A DNA stretch of 64,000 bases from JBAZTO01 sp041661865. GTDB taxonomy: Bacteria; Planctomycetota; Phycisphaerae; SM23-33. The translations under genes and the position numbers were made by a program. A model generated the notes under the pieces. The model was not told the origin of the DNA, ran no database searches, and was given only the letters and a program-made list of their open reading frames with translations. Below, in pieces: positions 34,258-44,229 of this stretch; position 1 is the first letter of the stretch, and each line of letters starts with the position of its first letter. The stretch is from positions 53,505 to 117,504 of the forward strand of contig JBAZTO010000003.1 of NCBI GenBank assembly GCA_041661865.1, given 5' to 3'.

Positions 34258-35907
34258 ATGAAAAAATTCATGAAAGTATTGATCATCGTGCTGGCGGGAC
34301 TGGTGGTCTGCGCCGCGGTGACGGTTCTCGCCGCCAAGTACTGGATCATCCCTGCCGTGGCCGCCTCCCAGATTCGCTCAGCCGTCGGCGACTCGTGGGG
34401 CGGCTCGATACACGTCGGCGGCGTGGAGTTCAACTTCTCCGGGCCGATCTATCTGCGGGGCATCGAGCTGCACGACCGCGTCAACCGCCGCTGGCTGCAC
34501 GTCGCCAGCATCGAACTGACCCTGCGCGATTGGCCGGGCCTGTCGCCGGCCCTGACGACCATCGATGTTCGCGGGCTGACGCTCAACACGTACTTCCTCG
34601 ACGGCCGCCTGGACGCTCCCTTCCGCGCCGCAAGCACTGCCGCCCCGGCCCCCGCCGACCTCGGCAAGTACGTGGACATCCGCGAACTCGTCGTCCACGA
34701 CATTTCATGCGAGATGAACGACGACCAGGCCCGGCAGGCCCGCTGGACCTTTCCGCGACTGGAGGCGAGCAGGCAGAGCGACGGCGCATACACGCTCTGG
34801 CTTTTGGGGCTGCCCGGCGGCATCCAGGACCCCGCCGACGCAAACGAGACCTTCCACCTCAGCGGGTGGATCAATCCGGCGACCTGCGAGGCCGACCTGA
34901 TGGTGGACGGGGATCTGCCCACCGACGCGGATCGCATGGGCGTCATGCTCCGCGCGCTGGATGTCCCCGTCCTGCGGGGCATGCGGGGCCGGCTCCACAG
35001 CGAAAATGTCCGCCTGCGAGGCCGGCTGAACCAGGGAGGCCTTTGGCAGCTCAGCGGGCAGGTCGATCTCAACGGCTTCACGGTCGATGGCCCCTACGGC
35101 CGGCTGACGGATCGCCTCGACGCCACCTTGCGGCTTGAGGGGCGAAGGGCGACGCTGACGCAGTTTGACGCCCGCGGCTGCGGGGGAAAGGTGACGGTCA
35201 GCGGGCAACTCGATATCGCCGCCGACGGAAAGCCGACCTACTCCGCCGCGATGGAGGCCAGCGGCGTGGACCTGCCCCGCCTGACGGAGGTGGTGGCTGG
35301 GCCCGGCGGAAAGTCCCAGCGCGGCACACTGACGGCCCAGGCCAAGGTCTCCGGTGACGGCGGCACAATCCGCGGGTCGGGCCTGCTGGGCCTGGACGAC
35401 GCCGACCTGATGCCCAGCCTGATCTTCGCGGAGGTCTTCAAGCAGATGGGCCTGGGAAGCGGCGACCGACTCCACAAGTCGGACTTGCAGGCCGTCATCG
35501 CCTTCGACGGTCCGCGCGTCACCATCGAACGGGCCCGCCTAGCCAACGCCCTTTCGGCGATGGACGTCGAAAAGGGCGGCAAGATCAATGTCCAGACCCA
35601 TCAGCTTGACTTGTACGTCGTCGGCGTGCCGCTCAAGGCCGTCGAGGCGCTGCTGAGACTGCCGCTCATCGGCACGCTGACCGAGCCGTTCCGCAACCTG
35701 CGCGACAAGCTCATCCGCCTGTACGTCCACGGCGACTGGTCGGACCCGCCCGGCACGCTCGTCACCAAGAAGCCCATCACCGACGCGGCCAGTGGCGCCG
35801 TCGGATTCTTCCAGGACGCAGCCAAGTCAGGCGGCGAACTGGGCCAGGACGCCGTCAACACCTTCAAGGACATCTTCCGCGCACTGGGCAAGAAGCAGGA
35901 ACGCTAG
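34258..35907 (+). CDS. AsmA-like membrane-anchored protein
   Basis: The 549-residue protein starts at the ATG at 34258 with a short basic tail, one N-terminal membrane segment (VLIIVLAGLVVCAAVTVLAA) and a long beta-rich exported domain with repeats such as LRGIELHDRVNRRWLHVASIEL and VTVSGQLDI. The C-terminal part has LDLYVVGVPLKAVEAL and PLIGTLTEPF, typical of AsmA-like/TamB-like lipid-transfer or envelope-biogenesis proteins. It should act in the cell envelope. It is followed 2 bases later by an HD hydrolase. Confidence 0.8.
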   Translation: MKKFMKVLIIVLAGLVVCAAVTVLAAKYWIIPAVAASQIRSAVGDSWGGSIHVGGVEFNFSGPIYLRGIELHDRVNRRWLHVASIELTLRDWPGLSPALTTIDVRGLTLNTYFLDGRLDAPFRAASTAAPAPADLGKYVDIRELVVHDISCEMNDDQARQARWTFPRLEASRQSDGAYTLWLLGLPGGIQDPADANETFHLSGWINPATCEADLMVDGDLPTDADRMGVMLRALDVPVLRGMRGRLHSENVRLRGRLNQGGLWQLSGQVDLNGFTVDGPYGRLTDRLDATLRLEGRRATLTQFDARGCGGKVTVSGQLDIAADGKPTYSAAMEASGVDLPRLTEVVAGPGGKSQRGTLTAQAKVSGDGGTIRGSGLLGLDDADLMPSLIFAEVFKQMGLGSGDRLHKSDLQAVIAFDGPRVTIERARLANALSAMDVEKGGKINVQTHQLDLYVVGVPLKAVEALLRLPLIGTLTEPFRNLRDKLIRLYVHGDWSDPPGTLVTKKPITDAASGAVGFFQDAAKSGGELGQDAVNTFKDIFRALGKKQER

Positions 35908-35909
35908 AC

Positions 35910-36518
35910 ATGAACAGACAACGAATACTCGATATCGCACGTTCGGCGATGGCTGATCGCAAGACCATGCCCACCAGAGAAAAGGGTTACATCTTCCACC
36001 ACGGCCTGCGAACGGCGAAAATCGCCCTGACGTTGGTGGAGACTGTCGGAGTGCCCATCGAGGTGTCCCCAGACATCCTCTTTGCCGCGGCGGTTTTTCA
36101 CGACATCGGCAAGGGACAAGAACCGCACAATGAAAGGGGCGCGGACAGGGCGGAACAATTGCTAAAGACTGAATGTGATTGCCATGAAATCGCCGAGATC
36201 GCCGCAATCATCCGACTGCATAACCAGCGTCGCAAGGCACAAGAATGCTCCAACGCTGTGAGAATTCATCAGGACGCCGATATTCTGGATCATTTTGGCG
36301 CCCAAAGCATCTGGCTGGCGTTTCATTGGAATGCAGCAACGGAGGAGTCGCCTGAGCAGTCATTGGAGTTTTGCGCCAGCGAAAAGAATAAGAAATGGGT
36401 CACTGGCGCAAGGGCTTCATTGAACTTCGCCATCTCAGGCGAAATATTTGACCGGCGACAAGCCTTTGAGACAAATTTCTATCACCGTTTCCGTAACGAA
36501 ATCGATGGCTGCTTGTGA
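35910..36518 (+). CDS. HD-domain phosphohydrolase
   Basis: The 202-residue protein contains HHGLRTAKIAL and VFHDIGKGQEPHN, the HD-superfamily metal-binding set, plus IIRLHNQ and IHQDADILDHFG. Proteins of this group hydrolyse phosphate esters in nucleotides or second messengers; the substrate is unknown. It begins 2 bases after the AsmA-like stop, and a TIM-barrel gene follows after 6 bases. Confidence 0.82.
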   Translation: MNRQRILDIARSAMADRKTMPTREKGYIFHHGLRTAKIALTLVETVGVPIEVSPDILFAAAVFHDIGKGQEPHNERGADRAEQLLKTECDCHEIAEIAAIIRLHNQRRKAQECSNAVRIHQDADILDHFGAQSIWLAFHWNAATEESPEQSLEFCASEKNKKWVTGARASLNFAISGEIFDRRQAFETNFYHRFRNEIDGCL

Positions 36519-36524
36519 GGCACA

Positions 36525-37337
36525 ATGAACAACACTCATAATCTTCAACTCGGGATGCCGACGCTAATTGCGCTACCTGATCTTCAGGCCAACGTGGACC
36601 TTTGTCGGCAGTTGGGGTTGGGGTTCGTCGAGTTGAACATGGATCTGCCGGCGTACCAGCCCAAGTCGCTGCCGGTTGAGGAAATCATCGATATTCGCCG
36701 GCGTTATGGCGTGGACTTCACACTGCATATGCCCGAAAGGCTCGACGTGGGCTGCTTCCATGAGGACGTTCGCGAGGGCTACATCGCCTGTGCGCTGGCC
36801 ATCATCGACTGGGCCGGCAAGGCGGGCATATCCAAGATCAACATGCACATGAGCCGCGGGGTGTATTTCACGCTTCCGGAAGGCAAGGTCTGGCTTTATG
36901 AAAAACACCGCGAGCTTTACCTGGCCAATCTCCGCTCGTCGATGGACAAGATGATGGCTGCGGCCCAGCGGGCGAATATGACGGTGCTCATCGAGAATAC
37001 CGGCAATTTTTCTCTGTGCTTCATGCAGGAGGCGATCGAAGACCTACTGGTACGCTACAAGGGCCGGGTGGGACTGACCTGGGACACCGGCCACGATGCC
37101 GAGGTCGGCTACTCCGACAGCCCCTTCATTCGCCGCCACGTCGATTCCCTCCGCCACATGCATCTCCACGACTTCGACGGCAAGAGCGCCCACCAGCCGC
37201 TGCTGACCGGTAGCGTAGACGTTCCGGCCTTTCTCAACCTGGCCCGCCAGCGCAGCGTGAGCGTCGTTCTGGAGACCAAAACGCCTGCGGCTCTGACCAC
37301 TTCCGTGCAGAATCTTCGATCTGCCCGGCTGATCTGA
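36525..37337 (+). CDS. Xylose-isomerase-like TIM-barrel protein
   Basis: The 270-residue protein has the AP-endonuclease-2/sugar-isomerase TIM-barrel pattern: GFVELNMDLP, DFTLHMPE, LIENTGNF, LTWDTGHDAEVG, HMHLHDFDG and VLETK. These positions bear the metal ligands (Glu, Asp, His) of the family. The reaction could be sugar isomerisation, epimerisation or DNA repair; the neighbours do not decide. Start ATG at 36525. Confidence 0.82.
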   Translation: MNNTHNLQLGMPTLIALPDLQANVDLCRQLGLGFVELNMDLPAYQPKSLPVEEIIDIRRRYGVDFTLHMPERLDVGCFHEDVREGYIACALAIIDWAGKAGISKINMHMSRGVYFTLPEGKVWLYEKHRELYLANLRSSMDKMMAAAQRANMTVLIENTGNFSLCFMQEAIEDLLVRYKGRVGLTWDTGHDAEVGYSDSPFIRRHVDSLRHMHLHDFDGKSAHQPLLTGSVDVPAFLNLARQRSVSVVLETKTPAALTTSVQNLRSARLI

Positions 37338-37400
37338 CAGCGGCAGCGCCGGACATGCCCACCCGCCATGCCACCATCGGCTTCCTGCGGATGATCGACG

Positions 37401-38735
37401 CTATTCCGCCTCGATCACAATTGTGTGCGTCACCGGCACCACGGCGTCGCGGACGGCCTGGCTGAGCTTTTCGTGCCTGGTCTTGAGGCGATCCTGGATC
37501 GTCTCAAAGGCGGCCTCGAGTTCCGCATCGCCCTTCTGATCGGCCACCTTGGAGGGCAGCTCGTGCAGCACGACCTTGATGTAATAGGTTTCGAGGTTCT
37601 GCTTCGCGGCCACCGCCTCATCGACCTTCTTGAACGCATCGGCCAGCGGGTTGTCGAGGAACTCCCCGGCCAGGTTGATGCCCTTGGCAAGCTGCTCGCG
37701 ACTGAAGCTCCTGGTCTGGGCGCCCCAGGTCACCTTGGCCCTGTCGCTCTCCAGGCCGCTGACAACCAGCGTCAGGCGGTTGAGGTCGTCATTGAAGGGC
37801 ACATAGGGCAGGATGCTCCGCATGGACTTGGGAGATTTCTCGTTCCCGTCGCCCTGGAAGCAGAACGGGTAGCGGGTGCTCTCGATCTCCACGCGGCCGC
37901 CCCGCGACGAGAGCACCTTGTGCCCGCCGGTCGCCGTGGTCACGCCGGCCAGGTCAACGCGGATCGTCCCCAGGTCGCCGTCGAAACCCATTGCCTTGAG
38001 GAAGGCGTAGGCCATCACAACATGGCCGTTGGCCTGGGGGTGGACGCCGTCGCCGCCGCAAACGTGGTACTCCTTGCCCATCGCCGACTTGGCCGCCGAC
38101 ATCGCGCTCATCAGCGGGTCATGCACATTGGCGAAGACCACGCCTTCCTCGGCGGCCAGTTGCCTGTCGATGGCCTTGAGGTGGTCCATCACATCGTTGT
38201 ACTGCGCCGGCGTGGCATTGGGGCCCCGGAAGAAGTCCGTGTCCACCGCGCCCGGCGAGCCGACGACGACCTTCATGCCCGCAGCCTTGGCCCGCTCGAC
38301 CAGGGCCTTCATGTCGGCCTGGTACTTCTGGCCGGTCGACTCATCCCAGGGCTTGGAACCACCGTCGTTCATACCGTAGCAGGTGGTGATGACGTTGGCC
38401 TTCAGCAGCAGCAGGTCGCTGTCCATGCGCTGGAGGAACCCGCCGGCCCATTCCCCGCCCCAGCCGAGCTGGTAGACCCACAGGTTCAATTGCGGCTGGC
38501 AGGCGATGAGGTAATCCTCGATGTAGCGGCTGTAGAGCTTCTGCTCGGTGATGGAGTCGCCGATGATGACGACGCGGTCGCCCTTGCTGAGGATGAGCTG
38601 GGCCGATCCGCCGCCGGCGGTGGTCGGCATGGAAGTCGCGACGCGCGACGGCGCGGCGTCGGCTGCCCGGACCGCGGACGGCCCGCAGAGGATCGCAATG
38701 GCAACACAGGACGCAAAGGCAGACAGGCGGCTCAT
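37401..38735 (-). CDS. Secreted SGNH/GDSL hydrolase
   Basis: The 444-residue protein has a signal peptide (SRLSAFASCVAIAILCGPSAVRA) and an SGNH hydrolase domain: catalytic Ser in IGDSITEQ, the GMND block and the DGVHPQ His/Asp block. The C-terminal 170 residues are an extra domain with helical end. It probably deacylates a polysaccharide or lipid outside the cytoplasm. It stands alone and converges on the TIM-barrel gene. Confidence 0.88.
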   Translation of the reverse strand: MSRLSAFASCVAIAILCGPSAVRAADAAPSRVATSMPTTAGGGSAQLILSKGDRVVIIGDSITEQKLYSRYIEDYLIACQPQLNLWVYQLGWGGEWAGGFLQRMDSDLLLLKANVITTCYGMNDGGSKPWDESTGQKYQADMKALVERAKAAGMKVVVGSPGAVDTDFFRGPNATPAQYNDVMDHLKAIDRQLAAEEGVVFANVHDPLMSAMSAAKSAMGKEYHVCGGDGVHPQANGHVVMAYAFLKAMGFDGDLGTIRVDLAGVTTATGGHKVLSSRGGRVEIESTRYPFCFQGDGNEKSPKSMRSILPYVPFNDDLNRLTLVVSGLESDRAKVTWGAQTRSFSREQLAKGINLAGEFLDNPLADAFKKVDEAVAAKQNLETYYIKVVLHELPSKVADQKGDAELEAAFETIQDRLKTRHEKLSQAVRDAVVPVTHTIVIEAE

Positions 38736-39275
38736 GGATTCTCTCCTTATCGGGTTTTCTTTCCCGGGCCCTCGCCCCGCGAGAATCCCCGGGATGCTCG
38801 GCGAAATTGTACGCGAGCCAGCCGGTCACAAAAAGCAAGAAACGGCTCTTTGCTGGGATGAACACCGATTAACACAGATGAAAGACCTTAGAAACTACCT
38901 CCGAACGTAGCATGGGCATCTTGCCCATGAGTATCACGGGCGTCCCGCCCGTGCAAATTGCGAAGAACATGGCCAAGATGGCCATGCGACTCACGGGCGA
39001 GACGCCCGTGCTACTTGGTTTTGAGATAGCTTCTAAGGCGTTTGTTTCTTTGCCCTATGTGGCAAGGGCGTTACTGTCCTTGCCAAGTGCCAGAAGACTT
39101 GGGCACACTCGGGCGCGAACGTCCAGCCGGTATTTTTGCGTGATTTTGGGCGGCGATTCTGCTAATCGTATTCGACCATTCCAAGCTGATTTCCGCTTGT
39201 CATATTGGAACGGCCCGGGGCCGGGCGAAGCTGGGAGCTTCCCCCGTCACTCCGGCGAAAACAGGTAGTGAGAAC
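38736..39275. other. Intergenic region with repeats
   Basis: No gene recognised upstream of the COG3581-like gene apart from the REP-like repeats at 38911-39012. Confidence 0.5.
38911..39012. repeat. Cluster of four REP-like palindromes
   Basis: Four short hairpins follow each other: CATGGGCA/TGCCCATG (38911-38929), CACGGGCG/CGCCCGTG (38935-38953), CATGGCC/GGCCATG (around 38968-38986) and CACGGGCG/CGCCCGTG (around 38992-39010). Each stem is 7-8 bp with a 3-5 base loop. They belong to a family also seen near 34067. Confidence 0.85.
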
Positions 39276-40565
39276 ATGGCATCCAAGAGCACAGAGAACC
39301 CTTTGCACGGACGCAAGCTGTGGATTCCCCGCATGACCTACGTGGGCGCGCGGATGATGGCGGCGGTTTTTCGCTCCATCGGCATCGACGCCGCCGTCAC
39401 GCCCCCCAGCGACGAAATGACGCTCGAACTGGGCGGCCTGCACACCTCCGGCGAAGAATGCTACCCCGAGAAGGTCACGCTGGGCGACTTCCTCCGCATC
39501 GTGCGTGCCAAGGACTTCGACCCCAGGCGGACGGCCTTCTTCATGCCCACCGCCGAGGGCCCCTGCCGCTTCGGCCAGTATGGCCCGTACCTGCGGCTGG
39601 TGCTGGACGAGATGGGGTACAAGGACGTTCCGATCATCTCCCCCACCAGCAAGAACAGCTACGACGGCCTGGCCGACCACGCGCCGGACATGATCCGCCA
39701 CCTCTGGCAGGGCCTGGTCAGCGGCGACATCCTGCACAAGATGCTGCTCAAGACCCGCCCCTACGAAACGGTGCCCGGCGGAGCCGATGCCGCGTACGAA
39801 AAGGCCATCGACCTGGTCGAGGTGGTGCTGGCAGCCCCGTGCAAGTCCATGAAGCGCCGGCTGGGCGGCTTGGTCGAGGCGCTCACGCAGGGACGCGACC
39901 TCTTCCGCGCCGTGCCCGCCCGCTACACAAAGGACAAGCCGCTCATCGGCGTGGTGGGCGAGATCTTCTGCCGCATGAACGAGTTCTCCAACAGCGATGC
40001 GATCCGGCGGATCGAGGCCCACGGCGGCGAGGCGTGGATGAGCGACGTGACCGAGTGGGTGTGGTACACCAACTGGTCGCAGAAATCCCTGCTCAAGCGC
40101 GACGGCAAGACGATCTCGCTGGCCATGCTGGGCGCGATCGTCAAGAACGCCGTGCAGAAGCATGACGAGCACGAGCTGCTCACGCCCTTCGCCGAGGATT
40201 TCGTCGGCTACGAGGAGCCCCACGACGTGTTCAAGGACTGCCTCGAACCCGGCTGGCCTTACCTGCCCGCCGACGGCGCGCTGGGCGAGATGGCCCTTTC
40301 CACCGGCAAGAGCGTCTATCTCTACCACAAGGGCGTCGATGGCATCATCGACATCAGCCCGTTTTCGTGCATGAACGGGATCGTCTCGGAGGCTGTCTAT
40401 CACAAGCTCTCAGCCGACCATGACGATATCCCCGTGCGGAACTTTTACTTCGACGCCACCAGCTCGAACATGGAACGCGACCTGGATATCTTCCTGGAGC
40501 TGGCGACGGGTTACCAGAAGCGCAAAAAGACCGTTCGACGCTGGCCGGTGTTTTTCGCGGGCTAA
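39276..40565 (+). CDS. COG3581/DUF2229-type activase-like protein
   Basis: The 429-residue protein starts at the ATG at 39276. It shows the 2-hydroxyacyl-CoA-dehydratase-activase-associated pattern SGEECYPEKVTLGDF and GPCRFGQYGPYLRLVL with Cys that could hold an iron-sulfur cluster, and later IVGEIFCRMNEFSN-like strands and ISPFSCMNGIVSE. This corresponds to the DUF2229/COG3581 part present in plasmalogen synthase (PlsA) and glycerol-ester-reductase proteins, but as a stand-alone protein. It is followed by two radical SAM genes on the same strand, so a role in reducing or modifying lipids is possible. Confidence 0.78.
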   Translation: MASKSTENPLHGRKLWIPRMTYVGARMMAAVFRSIGIDAAVTPPSDEMTLELGGLHTSGEECYPEKVTLGDFLRIVRAKDFDPRRTAFFMPTAEGPCRFGQYGPYLRLVLDEMGYKDVPIISPTSKNSYDGLADHAPDMIRHLWQGLVSGDILHKMLLKTRPYETVPGGADAAYEKAIDLVEVVLAAPCKSMKRRLGGLVEALTQGRDLFRAVPARYTKDKPLIGVVGEIFCRMNEFSNSDAIRRIEAHGGEAWMSDVTEWVWYTNWSQKSLLKRDGKTISLAMLGAIVKNAVQKHDEHELLTPFAEDFVGYEEPHDVFKDCLEPGWPYLPADGALGEMALSTGKSVYLYHKGVDGIIDISPFSCMNGIVSEAVYHKLSADHDDIPVRNFYFDATSSNMERDLDIFLELATGYQKRKKTVRRWPVFFAG

Positions 40566-40603
40566 CCTGTAGCAGGCCCACAGGAAGTCTGGTTGGTGCA
40601 CCT

Positions 40604-42469
40604 ATGACTAACGTTACGCAAGGGACGCAGGCAGATCCGGCTTCGGACGGCACGGCCGGCGAGGCGGCGCAGGCCGACGCCTGGGCGCCGCTGCAGGAAT
40701 TCAGGCAGTCGATGCGGCGCGTGGCTGACTCCTTCGCAGCCCTGCCGGTGGAAACCCAGGCCACCTGCCCCACCTGTCGCAAGGTCGTGCCGGCCCTCTT
40801 CGAGCGCGTCGGCCCGCAGGTCGTCCTGAGCTTTCGCTGCCCCCACTGCCCGCCGGCGCGCCAGGTGCACCACGACGCCCTCTGGACGGACCTCAAGAGC
40901 GATTTCCCCGGCAGCGCCGAGAAGACCTTCAGCGGCTGCCGCATTCAACCGATCCTGCGCCGCCTGCCGCGCACGGTGCAGACGCTTTGCCCCGAGTGCA
41001 GCGCCATCGTCCTGGGCCGCTATTTCGTGCAGGACGGCGCGGTGCACATCGAAAAGACCTGTCCCGCCCACGGCCATTTTCGCGACTGCGTCAACAGCGA
41101 CGCGCTGCTGTTCTCCAAGGCTGCCTGGTGGAGCTTCGAGGAGCACGCCGGGCAGGAGTTCCCGCAGGTCACCGACGGCGAGCACTGCCCCAGCGATTGC
41201 GGCCTGTGCAACCAGCACCTCTCCAGCCCCTGCCTGGCGCAGATCGACCTGACCAACCGCTGCAACATGCGCTGCCCGATCTGCTTTGCCAACGCGGGCG
41301 TGACGGGCTTCGTCAGCCAGCCCACGTTCGAGGAGGTCGTCCGCGAGCTTCAGACGCTGCGCGACCTGCGGCCCACGCCCTGCACGGCCATCCAGTTCAC
41401 CGGCGGCGAGCCGACCATCCACCCCGACTTCCTCAAGATCGTCGCCAAGGCGCACGAGATGGGCTTCTCGCACATCCAGATCGCCACCAACGGCATCCGC
41501 CTGGCCGACCTGGACTTTGCCCGCGCCGCGGCGGCCGCCGGCCTGCACACGCTGTACCTGCAGTTCGACGGCATCGGCGAGGAACCCTACCGCACCACGC
41601 GGAACTATCCGGGCATCTGGGCAAAGAAGCTCGCGGTGCTGGAGACCTGCCGCAAGACGGGCATGAAGATTTGCCTGGTGCCCACCATTCTCAAGGGCGT
41701 CAACGACGAGCAGGTGGGCGAAATCTTCAAGTTCGCCGTGGCCAATATCGACGTGATCAGCGCGATCAGCTACCAGCCGGTGAGCTTCACCGGGCGGATC
41801 GACCCTGACCAGCGCGCCGCCGCCCGCTACACCGTGGGCGACCTGGCCCACGGCATCGCCGCGGCCAGCGGGGCCCGGCCCCTGCGGGACATGTTCCCCC
41901 TCAGCGTCGTCGTGCCGCTGGCGCAGATCCTCGAGGCCCTGACGGGCAAGCCCAAGATCCGCCCCAGTTGCCACCCCGATTGCGCGTTCGGCACGTACTT
42001 CCTGGTCAGCCCCGAGGGCCAGGCTTATCCTTTCCCGCAGGTCATCGACATCGAGGGCATGTTCTGGGACATGAACCGCATCGCCGCGTCGATCCGCCAG
42101 CGCGGCCGGGCCAACTGGCTGGACAAGTGGCGGACGATCCGCATGTTCCGGCGGCACTTCCGCGCCGAGGCCGCCCCGCCGGGCCTGACCGTCGGGCGCT
42201 TCATCCGCTCGCTGCAAGGCCTGGTGGACAAGAACGTCGGCCGCGGCGAGGGCGAAAAGGTCACCTACAAGACGCTCCTGTGCGCGGGCATGCACTTCCA
42301 GGACCGCTACAACTACGACGCCCAGCGGGCCCGGCGCTGCGTGATCCTCTACTCCACGCCGGCGGGCATTTTCCCCTTCTGCGCCTACAACTGCGGCCCG
42401 GAGTACCGCCCGCTGGTGGAGCGGGGCCACGCCGAAGCCGGCTCGTTCGCACCGGAAGGCAGGTCATGA
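40604..42469 (+). CDS. Tes/MJ0619-like radical SAM enzyme
   Basis: The 621-residue protein has N-terminal zinc-type pairs (CPTC, CPHC, CPEC, CPAHGHF), then CPSDCGLCNQH and the radical SAM motif CNMRCPIC near residue 221. This order closely resembles the archaeal tetraether-lipid synthase Tes and MJ0619-type proteins. The C-terminal half has a SCHPDC cluster and FCAYNCG near the end. In those enzymes radical chemistry joins lipid chains or forms C-C bonds. Here a lipid substrate is likely but unproven. Its stop overlaps the next radical SAM start (ATGA). Confidence 0.8.
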   Translation: MTNVTQGTQADPASDGTAGEAAQADAWAPLQEFRQSMRRVADSFAALPVETQATCPTCRKVVPALFERVGPQVVLSFRCPHCPPARQVHHDALWTDLKSDFPGSAEKTFSGCRIQPILRRLPRTVQTLCPECSAIVLGRYFVQDGAVHIEKTCPAHGHFRDCVNSDALLFSKAAWWSFEEHAGQEFPQVTDGEHCPSDCGLCNQHLSSPCLAQIDLTNRCNMRCPICFANAGVTGFVSQPTFEEVVRELQTLRDLRPTPCTAIQFTGGEPTIHPDFLKIVAKAHEMGFSHIQIATNGIRLADLDFARAAAAAGLHTLYLQFDGIGEEPYRTTRNYPGIWAKKLAVLETCRKTGMKICLVPTILKGVNDEQVGEIFKFAVANIDVISAISYQPVSFTGRIDPDQRAAARYTVGDLAHGIAAASGARPLRDMFPLSVVVPLAQILEALTGKPKIRPSCHPDCAFGTYFLVSPEGQAYPFPQVIDIEGMFWDMNRIAASIRQRGRANWLDKWRTIRMFRRHFRAEAAPPGLTVGRFIRSLQGLVDKNVGRGEGEKVTYKTLLCAGMHFQDRYNYDAQRARRCVILYSTPAGIFPFCAYNCGPEYRPLVERGHAEAGSFAPEGRS

Positions 42470-44172
42470 TTCACCCCGACGCAACGCCGCACACGCCCGC
42501 CGACGGCTCGTACACCGGCGCCGGCTCGCACACCACCGCCGCCGCGATGGGCAAGAAGTACGACCACGAGTTCCCGCCCTCCGCGACGGCCGACAAGAGC
42601 GCCGCGCGCGGCGACGACGGGCACGTCAGCAGCGCTGCCTATCTCCGCGCCGCCGGCGACGGCCACGACAAGGCCACGCGCGAAGTCTACCGGCTCAACT
42701 TCCACCACCCGCTGGAAGATTATCTCGGCACGCGCTGGGGCCGCTGGCTGCTGGGCAGGATTTCCCTCCCCGGCCCCGACGGCACGACGGCGCTTGAACG
42801 CATCCTGGCCAGCTACCACAACCCGCAGTCGCCGCTGGGGCAGCGGGTCAAATACTGGCCGATCCACAAGTTCATCGACCGCATGCGCGGCGGGACCGAC
42901 GTGGCCACCTTCCGCCAAAAGCTTTCGGAAAACCGCCCCACCGTTCGCGGCATCGTGATCGTCGCCCGCTCGCTGGCGGAGTTCGGCCTGACGGTCCCGC
43001 AGAAGTTCGTCGCGCCGCTCTTTGCGGTGTGGAACTTCACCAACCGCTGCAATCTCGCCTGCCGCCACTGCTACCAGGACAGCGACCACTCCGCCTTGTC
43101 CGACGAGCTGACGCTGAAGGAAAAGCTCGACCTGGTCGACCAGATGGGCCGGGCCTACATGCCCATGCTCGCCATTTCCGGCGGCGAGCCGACCATCAGC
43201 GCCGACCTGGTCCCCGTGCTCGAGCGGGCCAGGGGCTACGGCATGCACACGACCATCGCCACCAACGGCACCACGATGACGCCGGCCCTGGCTTCCCGCC
43301 TGCGCGAGGCGGGCCTGCGATACGTGGAGATCTCGCTGGACAGCGTGGACCCCGCCCGCCACGACGCTTTCCGCGGCCAGGCCGGCATGTGGGAGAAGTC
43401 CGTCGCCGGGGCGCGGACGGTCGTGGCCACGCCGGGCCTGCGGCTGGGCATCGCGATGTGCGTCCACCAGGGCAACTTCCACGAAGTCCGCGACATGATC
43501 GCCTTCGCCGAAAGCCTGGGGGCCGGGTGCTTCGCCCACTTCAACTTCATCCCCGTCGGGCGCGGACTCAAGATGGTCCACGGCGACATCAGCCCCGCCC
43601 AGCGCGAAGAACTGCTGGGCATCCTCAACGAGAAAATGCAGGCCGGCGGCATGGGCGTGATCTCCACCGCCCCGCAACTGGGCCGGGTCTGCCTGGCTGG
43701 GGCGCTGACCGGCGAGGGCCGGGTCACCTGCTCGCACGCCGGGTCCGGCAGCGGCGTCAAGGCCCGCGTGGTGGCCAAGTACCTCGGCGGCTGCGGGGCC
43801 GGGCGCACCTACGTCTGCGTCGAGCCTAACGGCAACGTCACGCCCTGCGTCTACCTGCCCCATCGCGTCATGGGCAACGTGCGGCAGGCGGGCCTGATGG
43901 ACATCTTCCGCTCCAGCGTGTTCTGGCAGGTGCTCAACGACCGCACGCGGCGGACGGGCCATTGCGAGGTGTGCGCGTTCCGGAATTTCTGCGGCGGCTG
44001 CCGCGCCCGCGCCGACGCCTACTTCGGCCAGCTTCACGCCGGCGACCCCGGCTGCGTCTTCAACGACAAGCATTGGCAGGGCCTGGTGGACTCCGGCGTC
44101 GCGATCTCCGAAGACGCCGCCACCGCCGCAGCCGATATGAAGCTCACCCCCCGCCGCCACGGCCCGGCGTAA
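42466..44172 (+). CDS. SPASM-type radical SAM enzyme
   Basis: The 568-residue protein begins at the ATG at 42466, overlapping the preceding stop. An N-terminal region of about 190 residues precedes the radical SAM motif CNLACRHC and the GGEPTIS block. The C-terminal SPASM-like Cys cluster includes GGCGAG, CVYLPHRVM and CEVCAFRNFCGGCRARADA, which binds auxiliary iron-sulfur clusters. Such proteins often mature peptides, but the neighbouring Tes-like and COG3581-like genes make lipid or cofactor chemistry equally possible. Confidence 0.85.
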   Translation: MIHPDATPHTPADGSYTGAGSHTTAAAMGKKYDHEFPPSATADKSAARGDDGHVSSAAYLRAAGDGHDKATREVYRLNFHHPLEDYLGTRWGRWLLGRISLPGPDGTTALERILASYHNPQSPLGQRVKYWPIHKFIDRMRGGTDVATFRQKLSENRPTVRGIVIVARSLAEFGLTVPQKFVAPLFAVWNFTNRCNLACRHCYQDSDHSALSDELTLKEKLDLVDQMGRAYMPMLAISGGEPTISADLVPVLERARGYGMHTTIATNGTTMTPALASRLREAGLRYVEISLDSVDPARHDAFRGQAGMWEKSVAGARTVVATPGLRLGIAMCVHQGNFHEVRDMIAFAESLGAGCFAHFNFIPVGRGLKMVHGDISPAQREELLGILNEKMQAGGMGVISTAPQLGRVCLAGALTGEGRVTCSHAGSGSGVKARVVAKYLGGCGAGRTYVCVEPNGNVTPCVYLPHRVMGNVRQAGLMDIFRSSVFWQVLNDRTRRTGHCEVCAFRNFCGGCRARADAYFGQLHAGDPGCVFNDKHWQGLVDSGVAISEDAATAAADMKLTPRRHGPA

Positions 44173-44229
44173 CTCGGGTGCCGCGGCCTGCCTGCCGACG
44201 GCAGGTTTGCGGCCACGAAGGTTTTGGTG

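Noticed and set aside
40562..42430. Long minus-strand frame (622 codons)
   Set aside because: It lies opposite the Tes-like gene and has low-complexity Ala/Arg/Gly composition typical of antisense frames in GC-rich DNA.
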